Positions 56,601-64,000 of a stretch of DNA of 64,000 bases are shown piece by piece (the stretch's first letter is position 1; each line of letters begins with the position of its first letter). The stretch is from positions 197,121,273 through 197,185,272 of the forward strand of contig JAUPFV010000002.1 of the NCBI GenBank assembly GCA_036936605.1, read 5' to 3'. Source of the DNA: Limnanthes douglasii subsp. nivea. Taxonomy: Eukaryota > Streptophyta > Magnoliopsida > Brassicales > Limnanthaceae. The notes beneath the pieces are model-generated. The model searched no databases, was not told where the DNA came from, and saw only the letters and a program-made list of their open reading frames with translations. The position numbers were made by a program, and so were the translations under genes.

Positions 56601-57803
56601 GCTTTCTTGAATGGCGACCTGCATGAAGATGTGTACGTACAACAACCCGAAGGTTTTGTGAAGCAAGGCAAGGAGCATTTGGTCTATAAGTTAATAAAGG
56701 CTCTTTATGGGCTTAGACAGGCGCCACGAGCCTGGTACGAGAAGTTAAACGAGTGCTTGAAAAGTTTGGGATTCACAAAATGTCCTTATGAGCATGCTGT
56801 GTACATAAAAAAGGAGAAGGAAGAGGTCTTAACCATTGGGGTATATGTTGATGATTTGCTGATCACGGGCTCGAGTATAACAACAATTCAGAGGTTCAAG
56901 GAACAAATGGGCAGGAAATTTGATATGACTGATCTAGGAAAGCTTTCTCACTATCTTGGGATTGAGGTGAAGCAAACTAAGGAGTACATCGAATTGAAGC
57001 AGTCGGCCTATGCTCGAAAGGTCCTGGAGAAGAGTGGAATGGCAGAATGTAAACCGACGAAGTACCCTATGGAGCCAGCGTTGCAACTGCACAAAGATGA
57101 AACTGGACAGGCTGTTGATTCAACTATGTTTAAAAGCATTGTGGGAGGATTAAGGTATCTAGTTCATACTAGACCAGACATAGCATTTGCAGTTGGTATA
57201 GTCAGTCGTTACATGGAACGACCAACTGAGATGCACCTCAATGCTGTTAAGCGAATTCTGAGGTATTTAAAAGGTACTTTGAGATATGGTTTGGTGTATT
57301 CAAGGGGAAGCAATAACAACATGTTGTCAGGATATTCCGACAGCGATTTGGCTGGGCAGATTGAAGATAGGAAGAGTACTGGAGGGATGGCTTTCTACCT
57401 AAATGAGAGCTTAATCACGTGGGTGTCTCAGAAACAACGTTGTGTGGCATTATCATCATGTGAAGCGGAGTTTATGGCAGCTACAGCGGCTGCTTGTCAA
57501 GGCATATGGCTGCGTAATTTGCTTGGTAAACTTACTGATTCTGATGTTGGTCCTGTAGTGCTCTACATAGACAACAAGTCAGCGATAGACTTGGCTAAAA
57601 ATCCAGTTTTTCATGGACGTTCTAAGCATATTGACATCCGGTACCATTTTATTCGAGAGTGCGTTGAAAAAGGTGAGATCGTGATCAAACACATTGGAAC
57701 AGAGGATCAACGTGCTGATATTTTGACGAAAGCCATGGCCACTGTGAAGTTCGAAAAGATGCGTGCACTCCTTGGCATCAGGAAGATTCAAAACCAGGTT
57801 TAA
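53658..57803 (+). CDS. Copia-H gag-pol polyprotein, intact (1381 aa)
   Basis: The start is the ATG at 53658 (MDAGKGKAGSFG); the open frame extends upstream into the LTR but without ATG. Order: gag (about 1-250), CCHC knuckle at 253-266 (CFNCSILGHYAIEC), aspartic protease with D331 in WYLDNGAS, pre-integrase with H465, integrase catalytic D529, D592 and E628 (35 residues between the last two, the canonical spacing), RT with YVDD at 1063-1066, RNase H with YSDSDLAG (D1228) and SSCEAEF, ending in HIGTEDQRADILTKAM. All catalytic motifs are present and no stop or frameshift occurs. One protein encodes gag and pol, as is usual for copia; how the ratio is set is not visible. The final residues reach the polypurine tract. 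Confidence 0.96.
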   Translation: MDAGKGKAGSFGLTYPMLSKGNYTAWALKMKVFMQAQGVWAAVEPSDAEAVIHEKNDKVALAMIYQGIPEEMLLSISEKKTAKDGWEAIKVMCQGADKVRKARIQTLKAEFESLRMDDSEQLDAFYMKLNGLVSTIRALGDEMEESYVVKKLLRAVPSKFLQITSTIEQFGDLESMTIEEAIGSLQAHEERLKGQSVTTGNKLLLTEEEWSRRAKNEDKLLLTREDWMKRNREGGRGGRGLQGTGRDRSTVRCFNCSILGHYAIECKRPRRERSQRSEANLVQIKDDEPALLLSESDEKLTELALVNEERAIPKLERNITERKTSQLWYLDNGASNHMTGDRSKFSQINEDVTGEVKLGDGSTVCIKGKGSITFVCKTGEERVFNNVLYIPNLCNNIISLGQMSEEGNKVVLHGEFLWVHDGDGKLLMKVRRSANRLYKILLEESKESKGACLLAKLEKDSWLWHSRLGHVNFDALKLMIRNKMVYGLPKMMHPKALCKDCLMAKQTRTPFPSQSSYRSTKVLELVHGDICGPITPSTPSGKRYFLLFVDDFSRAMWVYFLSTKDEALGAFIRFKRLVEKDSEEKIKALRTDRGGEFCSHQFTSVCEDAGIMRQYTAPYSPQQNGVAERRNRTVVSMARSLLKEKHVPSRFWGEAVRHSVYVLNRLPTRALSTDTPYAAWSGKKPDISHIRIFGCCAYMKVPGIHTRKLDDRSKSVVYFGREPGTKAHRLYDPEENRVHVSRDVYFDELKSWKWANDDSAVEETHTHFVVVDSVISTEATENGNEESLTELGNEESSTEPNTPVQSSHSTESQATQATPTSLTQSSEVSSAETGSSSVPTRFRSLRDIYADTVEIELGEDELLFLSMEEPVTYKQAVQERSWGKAMESEIEAIEKNCTWQLVELPPGHKPIGLKWVYKLKRNTEGEIIKHKARLVAKGYVQKQGVDFEEAFAPVTRLETVRLLLALAANRGWEIHHLDVKSAFLNGDLHEDVYVQQPEGFVKQGKEHLVYKLIKALYGLRQAPRAWYEKLNECLKSLGFTKCPYEHAVYIKKEKEEVLTIGVYVDDLLITGSSITTIQRFKEQMGRKFDMTDLGKLSHYLGIEVKQTKEYIELKQSAYARKVLEKSGMAECKPTKYPMEPALQLHKDETGQAVDSTMFKSIVGGLRYLVHTRPDIAFAVGIVSRYMERPTEMHLNAVKRILRYLKGTLRYGLVYSRGSNNNMLSGYSDSDLAGQIEDRKSTGGMAFYLNESLITWVSQKQRCVALSSCEAEFMAATAAACQGIWLRNLLGKLTDSDVGPVVLYIDNKSAIDLAKNPVFHGRSKHIDIRYHFIRECVEKGEIVIKHIGTEDQRADILTKAMATVKFEKMRALLGIRKIQNQV

Positions 57804-57807
57804 ATTC

Positions 57808-57817
57808 AGGAGGTGCT
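57808..57817 (+). other. Polypurine tract of Copia-H
   Basis: AGGAGGTGCT immediately before the 3' LTR. Confidence 0.75.
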
Positions 57818-58105
57818 TGTTGGAATTAATTTAAATTGGTTTTGTATTTTACGTTTTGTATTTTGTTTTAAATAAGAGACGTTACCAGCTTATACAAGTG
57901 GGTGATTAAGTCGTAGTGTCCGTTATTATTTCGTGGAAGTAGTGGAGAGTTAATAGGGAGCAGATGAGTCTTGAAGTGTTAGTCTCTATTTATAACGTTG
58001 TAACCTTCTATTCAAGATATCCATAGAGGTTCTAACTCTGCTCCTCTCAGTTAAACGTATACATCTGTGTGTGTGTGTTGAATATACCAGTTTGTGTTTC
58101 TTTCA
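57818..58105 (+). repeat. 3' LTR of Copia-H
   Basis: Copy of 53330-53617 with one substitution, then ATAAC. Its promoter points toward the CML3-like gene, whose ATG is 455 bp downstream. Confidence 0.96.
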
Positions 58106-58110
58106 ATAAC

Positions 58111-58559
58111 TAACTAACTTGAGGGAAGCAATGGTATTATTTTTAAACCTACGACTATTTTAAGAATTGTACAACAAGAAACAATGTGCATAACACGTTT
58201 AAGACAGATACAAAAAAGAAAGCAAACCAGAAAATGGGAAGCACTTAGAAAGCTAAGATCGTCAAGAACCAGTCAATATATGATCTTTTTTTCTGGTACC
58301 TTATGGTTCTTCTATTTTTATCATTTCCTCCAATTTTCACTCCTAACACAACATTATCATTCGTTGTTATCGGTTTTTCTCTAACCAAAACCGTTCTCCT
58401 TCTCTTTCCTCCCCACCTGCTTCATATTTTTATACGTTTTTGCTTTCTTCAAAAAACAATCTTCCCAAAAACGACCTTTGCTATTGTATTGTAATTCTTG
58501 TTTCTGTATTCTTGAAAACATAACATTTCAGATTAAAGTTTTGTTTTATTTCGTGAGCA
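58111..58559 (+). promoter_or_regulatory. Remaining promoter and 5' UTR of the CML3-like gene
   Basis: About 450 bp between the copia insertion and the ATG, with a long T/C-rich segment (58280-58470) typical of plant leaders. The sequences further upstream were displaced by the 4.8 kb Copia-H. No exact TATA box or start site can be fixed. Confidence 0.5.
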
Positions 58560-59018
58560 ATGGACAAGGCAGAACTTCGTCGAGTTTTCCAAATGTTCGA
58601 CAGGAATGGAGACGGCAAAATCACAAAAAAGGAGCTGAGCGATTCGCTACAAAACCTAGGGATATACATTCCGGACAAAGAGCTTGTCCAGATGATTGAG
58701 AAGATCGACGTTAACGGAGATGGGTTCGTCGACATTGACGAGTTTGGTGGTTTATACCAAACGATAATGGACGAGAGAGACGAAGAAGAAGACGTGAGGG
58801 AAGCTTTTAATGTGTTCGATCAAAACGGAGACGGGTTTATTACCGTGGAGGAATTGAGGTCTGTTTTATCTTCCTTGGGGCTCAAGCAAGGAAGAACCCT
58901 AGAGGATTGCAAAAAAATGATCAACAAGGTTGATGTGGATGGAGATGGGAAGGTTAATTTCAAAGAGTTCAAGCAGATGATGAAAGGTGGTGGATTCGCT
59001 GCTTTAGGTTCGAGTTAA
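58560..59018 (+). CDS. CML3: Calmodulin-like protein, CML3 type (152 aa)
   Basis: A single-exon gene encoding four canonical EF-hands with loops at residues 14-25 ([12 protein letters not shown]), 50-61 ([12 protein letters not shown]), 87-98 ([12 protein letters not shown]) and 125-136 ([12 protein letters not shown]). Each loop has Asp at 1, Gly at 6 and Glu at 12, so all four should bind calcium. The linker carries DERDEEED and the protein ends [13 protein letters not shown], which I recognise from Arabidopsis CML3 and CML7. It is a calcium sensor that would bind target proteins when calcium rises. Arabidopsis CML3 is recalled to end in a peroxisomal-type SNL tripeptide; this one ends GSS, so location may differ. 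The start fits the family length (about 150 aa). A recent Copia-H lies upstream. Confidence 0.96.
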   Translation: MDKAELRRVFQMFDRNGDGKITKKELSDSLQNLGIYIPDKELVQMIEKIDVNGDGFVDIDEFGGLYQTIMDERDEEEDVREAFNVFDQNGDGFITVEELRSVLSSLGLKQGRTLEDCKKMINKVDVDGDGKVNFKEFKQMMKGGGFAALGSS

Positions 59019-59397
59019 AAGGAAAAATTTAAAATTATATTTTATCATTTTTTATGTAATTTGATAGAAATGAATGTTTTGACAATAGAAAATGTGCAAA
59101 GGAATCAACAATTTATTAAAGAAACGGAGGAAAGCGTAGCTCTATGTTTAAGATGAGCTATTGTATCATTCATTCTGAGAAAACTAAGTGTTTTTCCATT
59201 CTTCTCGATCGTGCGTGTTTGTTCTTATATTTGCTTTCATTTTGCTACCTTTTGTTTGTCTTGTTTAGGAGTAATAGGGTGGTAAACAATTCGGATCTAT
59301 CCAAACCTATCCAAAACATATTGATATGGGATCCGGTGGTTTTATGGCAATCAGTTCCGAACTAGTTTGGTATGATCCTTCAAAAAATTTAATCCTT

Positions 59398-59549
59398 GTT
59401 CTTTTTGGTTTCTACTTCTGTTCTAGACGGGTTTAAATCTTAGTGTTTTTATAGAGTTAGGTTATATTTAAGTGTTCTTTTTGGTTTCTACTCCTGTTCT
59501 AGTCGGGTTTAAATCTTAGTGTTTTTATAGGGTTAGGTTATATTTAAGA
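59398..59549. repeat. Tandem duplication of 76 bp
   Basis: GTTCTTTTTGGTTTCTACT starts copies at 59398 and 59474; TAAATCTTAGTGTTTTTATA recurs in step, and an 8 bp start of a third copy follows at about 59550. Few differences. Confidence 0.93.
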
Positions 59550-60930
59550 GTTCTTTTAGTATCTCCCATCCAAATCGACTCGCTTCTTTTTAATATTAAA
59601 GATTCAAATTAGAAACTCTAATTATCTAAAATCTAAATTATATCTCACCAATTGATACTTTAAGCTAGTCTACCTATCAATCAAGTCCAGTTTCATGGAA
59701 TTTAAATTTGGACATATAAACCCGAACCTATAATAAAAGACAAATATCCTTTAATTTTTTAAAACACATTTGTTTACGAGTCTTGCGAAAATGATAAAAA
59801 AAAGTCGCACAAACGGTTAACCATTATATGCTGATAATACAACGGCCGATTGACCACGTATTTTGAAAATCATTCACAAACCGTGAAACTTAAACTAGAG
59901 GAATAAGAGTTGGTACGTGAGTTTAAAGTTATCGAATACTCGTCATACCGATATATATATATATTTAAAAAGTATAACTATGAAAATGTACCCAAGATAG
60001 GAAACATCCAAAGTATTCATTAAAAACATCATTTTGTTAAAAAAAACTGACCAATTCCAAATGAGATATTTATTATATAAAAAAGAACACAATTATTTAG
60101 AGTGGCATTGGACAACAGAGAACTAACGTGATCATCGGACTGCTTTTTCGTACATTGTACAAGTATTGATAGTTGTACACATTCTTACAAGTACTTATCA
60201 TTGATAGTACTAACAAGACGACGAGGTACACAATGTTATTGTTTGAAATTGTTGGTGTAACTTCAACAAAACTAATATTTTGAGTTAATTTTATTTTTAT
60301 GAGTTTGGATAACCAAATAAAGTGCACACGTGGGATTTGAGTGTTCCACATTTGATGATTGTGGATAATATTATGTATTTTTAAATATTATCTTGATCGA
60401 TCGAGAGTTAGTGTTAATGCGAGCTATCAGAGACATATTTTCTGACGCAATACACATTATATGTAAATGACATATAAGCAAAACATTCTTGCAAGCACAA
60501 TTAAGTTAATGACTAAATGGGACAATGTGGACGAGTCTATGGATTTTTATATCGCATGTGTCAAGTCAAACTCTATGGAAGAGTTCAACATAAAATTAGC
60601 AACAACGAAAAAAGTATGTCTTTTACCCAAAGATATCAGATTATGTTATGAATTCTTGGATAACACGAGGCGACAAACATTTCATAATTAGTTGACCAAC
60701 GAGATTCAACATTTGGGAAATATATAACCAACCAATTTTGTGATTCTTTAGTATTTAACTTATGTTTCTCATAAATGTCAATGTTATTATAAAGCTCTTT
60801 CATTTTTATTTTATAAATATGAGTGATCTCACATGTGCCTAAAATGTTACATTGGTTAGAGTAAACTAAATTTTGGATCAAAGTTCACACATTCCTTGAT
60901 ATTTATGAATCATTCAAGAGAGATAAGTTT

Positions 60931-60933
<3 letters not shown>

Positions 60934-60999
<66 letters not shown>
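60934..60999. repeat. TA dinucleotide microsatellite
   Basis: Uninterrupted run of about 33 AT units. Confidence 0.97.
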
Positions 61000-61002
<3 letters not shown>

Positions 61003-63470
61003 TCAAGATATAAAAAGTAATTTATCAATCGACCTTATGAATAATGATGGTAACTTATCAACGAAGAAAAAATTAGGTGTCTATCAGGTAAAATGTAGTT
61101 ACATTGTTAGAATAAACATACATGTTATCTTGTGCATGTGAACTAGCCCTCATAGAGAGAGAAAATTTGTCCATTGAAGTCTTGTGTGATATATTTTTAG
61201 AGAACATTAGACATTGTTCTTCGAGAAAAAACTACGTCTGAAGATAATCTAACAAACAATAAGAAATAATTGTGATTTATTTTAGTGGTTACATGTCATA
61301 AATTCAAGATCATGTGTTAAATAGGGTGATGCAAATCCAAAAATAAAAAAAGAATAATGTGGTGGAACCTAAAAAATCGGCCGATACCGAGAGGTAGAAA
61401 AAAAAGTGGTTCGAACCGATCAACTAAAGCTAAAAAATATTATCTTGAGCATGTCATTAAGGAAACATAGAGTTCTAGTACACTTTATACGATAAGTAGT
61501 ATGACATGAATAAAACTAAGCCCATGCCCGATACTTTAAGTTCCCGCATGAAAAATGAACACTCTTAAACAACAACTGAAATTAAAAACCTAGTAAGGCC
61601 AAATATGTTTGTTTATACACGTCACGTTCCAAATTTTATACATTTTTATATTTCTCGTATAAAAGACGTTTTGTGACATAGAAATTGCAAGTTATTGGAC
61701 AGTAGTCTAAAGACATTAATGGTGTCGATGAAGAATGGACATATGTGAGGTTAGATTTGATTTCCGAATTAAAAATAATATACTTTAGAGTGTATGGTTC
61801 GCAAACAAATTTAGATAGCAATTGTACGAGTTAGTTTGCTTTGAAATTCATGCGGGTAATTATTTTTGGATGAAGTTTCTCGAGATCGCATTAATTATAT
61901 CACTCACTATCAGTGTGTTGTATATAGTTTTTTTCTCAAAGGATACACAACATTTTTACCTTTACGTGGTTGTCCACCACATTTAGAACTTATCAAAAAT
62001 ATTAAAATTTCTTTTATTTTCGAAAGCCACTTCATTCAAGTAATAAATCAATTATGTTATGTTATATTACGTTTATAATATTTTTGTAAGTCATATATTA
62101 TTTTCTATAGATTCATATGGTTTCAAATAGACTAATTCCAAAATAATATAGTGTTTGGATGTAACACTGTAGCACAAAGTCAAATACATGAGAAATTTTG
62201 TATTACCAAAACTCAACAAGTATAGCTAAATTAGGCCATTAAATTTGCTTGACGAAGAACTAGTAGTGACCGATTTGACCATATATGTGTGAGATTTTAT
62301 CATATCAAATATGTTTTTTAAACTATGTTAACTATTTAACATTTGAACTTGTATTAGACTATGTCATGGTTTCATTCAAACTTAATAACATAATGTTTGA
62401 ACTTGGTTTCGATCGTGCTTTTATTTGTTTACTTTGTTTACACTTGTAACATATCATACTAGGATGATAAATATAGTAAAATAGTAACATATTAATCATC
62501 TCATATTAAGGTGAGAGATATAGTGAAATTGAATTGCATGAATAACGTGTTAAGATAAGAAAATATCTCGTAAATCATATTACGACGCGTGTCAAAAATT
62601 CATTTGTCCTCGTTTGTTAGACTATCTTTGTCCAATACCTCTTGCTATTTAATTAGTATATGTAGATTACGATATCATTATCTAACACGTGTCGTGATTT
62701 TATTAGTCATCATGGATTATGATTTTCTTAACTCATATCATAAAAATAGAAGCCTTGTTCGTGATGAAAATCAACCCTAAAAACTCAAAAAAATATTATA
62801 AAGTTCTATCAAAGATTTATATTTGATGAAAGCCACTCAAATAGTAGAAACAAAATGCCATAAAATGACGAAGGTTTTTATGATGCATTAGTATAAAAGA
62901 TCTACTACCGCTACGGTAGAGACCATGTCGTTTCAATACAAGACTCACGCGGTCGTGAAGACGTAAAAACTAGGTAGAAATATTTGAGATCGCTGAAAAT
63001 ATAGCGCATTTTTAAACTTTGATACGAAGAACACTGAGTTACGTTTTAGCTATGTATAAGTAATGTCACTGGTACATCAATGAAAAATATATAAATAATA
63101 AAATTTTCACATTGAAACTAATTGAGAGGAAGCTATAAAAATTGATCAACTTATGAAAGAAAAATACAAAGAAAATAAGTACGCATAGAAATAGAATTAC
63201 TTGAACAAATAAGTAATATTTGATATTATGATGATGAATTAATTTTTTTATTTTTGTTTTTTCATTCAGATTTACTAAATTATCATTGTATTTGTATTTA
63301 TTGTACACCATTTTTAATAATTTGTTTTATTAACAAGTTATTTGAAGTTTTAAATAAGTGAATAATGTTGTTTTTGTTTTCAAGTTCATTTATATTTGAT
63401 TAGTAAGGGGATTTAGGACCACAATTTGGAATTAAAAAATTATCTAAATTCAAACAAGATGTGAGAATAT

Positions 63471-63845
63471 AAGATATATTTTCGTGCATACCATAGGACC
63501 TAGGTAAATAGAATTGCCTACAAAATTTAAACATAAGCATATTTACACTCATTATGTGAATAAAAAGTCAAAATTCACTTAATGAGTGTGGAATATGCTT
63601 ACGTATCCAATTAAATGCACTTTTTTAACTTAGGTTCCCGAGGTATGTACGAATATCCCTTAAGTTCTCACATATTATGCGAATCTAGGAAAAATAAATT
63701 GCCTATCAAAGGAAACTTAACAATATTTTGCATTTTACGTATAAATTTTGACCCATGATTTGTATATTATGTGTGAAATATGTTTAAGTTTCAATTTTAT
63801 ACGAAATTTTATTTCCTAGATTCTCATGGTATGTACGATATAAGT
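63471..63845. mobile_element. Paired foldback (MITE-like) element
   Basis: Two stem-loops lie head to tail. In the first (63471-63655), TTTCGTGCATACCATAGGAC pairs with GGTATGTACGAATAT and the arms close on TTCACTTAATGAGTGTGGAA near 63575. In the second (about 63655-63845), GAATCTAGGAAAAATAAATT pairs with TTTATTTCCTAGATTCTC and ends in GGTATGTACGATATAA. Both outer ends share the same GGTATG(C/T)ACGA terminus. Noncoding; a tandem or dimeric MITE is the simplest reading. Confidence 0.72.
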
Positions 63846-64000
63846 TAATTTCTTTAATTTTAACAATATGAGGATCACAGATTTGTCTAAAATTTTGAAT
63901 TTTTTAGTCCAAACGATTATGATCATTAGCTTGGTTCAGAATCATCTTATTAATATAAAAGACATACATTCGAAATGACAAAACATATGACATATACATA

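Larger units (their letters stand above)
53330..58105 (+). mobile_element. Copia-H: complete, very young Ty1/copia retrotransposon
   Basis: 4776 bp. The 288 bp LTRs (53330-53617 and 57818-58105) differ at one position by eye (A at 53602, G at 58090). The 5 bp ATAAC duplication, a methionine-type primer site, an unbroken gag-pol and a polypurine tract are all intact. Only the 5' LTR, leader, one long ORF and the 3' LTR are present; no extra gene. It appears capable of autonomous movement. Confidence 0.97.
59019..64000. other. AT-rich intergenic DNA downstream of the CML gene
   Basis: The first 100-150 bases are presumably 3' UTR. The rest has no ORF with recognisable features. It holds the 76 bp duplication (59398-59549), a TA microsatellite (60934-60999) and the paired foldback at 63471-63845. 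Confidence 0.55.

Noticed and set aside
60467..60691. ORF of 74 codons on + (WDNVDESMDFYIACVKSNSM)
   Set aside because: It has faint resemblance to transposase-derived proteins but no motif that can be defended; too short and alone in AT-rich DNA.
61866..62078. ORF of 70 codons on +
   Set aside because: No recognisable feature, low-complexity hydrophobic composition, and no homologous neighbour; likely chance.
1..64000. tRNA or rRNA genes, or integrated pararetrovirus sequence
   Set aside because: No tRNA-like A and B box pairs with a clover-leaf shape and no rRNA segments were recognised; TGGTATCAGAGC sites are primer-binding sites. All pol fragments fit gypsy or copia retrotransposons by domain order, with no movement-protein or coat-protein motifs.

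Overview
This is plant nuclear DNA, probably from a eudicot. It is AT-rich, has two host genes of plant type (a MEE60-like membrane protein and a CML3-like calmodulin-like protein), GT-AG introns, and is otherwise mostly LTR retrotransposons. The species cannot be named from the sequence.

Layout. (1) Bases 1-5940 hold the 3' part of a Ty3/gypsy element of Tat-like type (Gypsy-A): RNase H and integrase on +, then a separate spliced gene on - (2258-5056), then the 3' LTR. (2) 5941-10.4 kb is host DNA with a two-exon membrane-protein gene (8345-9057). (3) 10.4-48.0 kb is a nest. The outermost old gypsy (Gypsy-E, 10.4-13.2 and 45.6-48.0 kb) is split by Gypsy-C (13214-45575). Gypsy-C is itself split by Gypsy-B (14591-23518, duplicated site TACTA), by a 2.9 kb AT-rich repeat-filled block (about 24.0-26.9 kb), and by Gypsy-D (33128-44367, duplicated site AGATG). 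Gypsy-D carries a 396 bp foldback MITE (39027-39422). (4) 48.2-52.15 kb is a decayed, 3'-truncated copia (Copia-F) that holds a 299 bp solo LTR with duplicated site GTAAG. (5) 53330-58105 is a complete copia (Copia-H): 288 bp LTRs differing at one base, duplicated site ATAAC, and one uninterrupted 1381-codon gag-pol. It lies about 450 bp upstream of a CML3-like gene (58560-59018), in the same orientation. (6) 59-64 kb is AT-rich intergenic DNA with a 76 bp duplication, a TA microsatellite and a paired foldback element.

The most striking recurring feature is in the gypsy elements. All four in which the region can be seen (A, B, C, D) carry a second gene downstream of pol, transcribed toward pol. 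In A, B and C it has a TATAAAT-type box about 100-175 bp before its ATG. In A and B it has one small phase-1 intron at the same place in the protein. Its product of about 900-960 codons shows a conserved globular domain, a second short domain, a lysine-rich stretch, a coiled coil and an acidic tail. Extra antisense ORFs are known in Tat-lineage plant retrotransposons. The promoter, intron and domain order read here suggest a genuine second transcription unit kept over the history of these families, although each copy here carries stops.

Most elements are dead. Many of the premature stops fit single C-to-T changes (CAG to TAG, CGA to TGA, CAA to TAA), as expected from decay of methylated cytosine. 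Only Copia-H looks potentially active.
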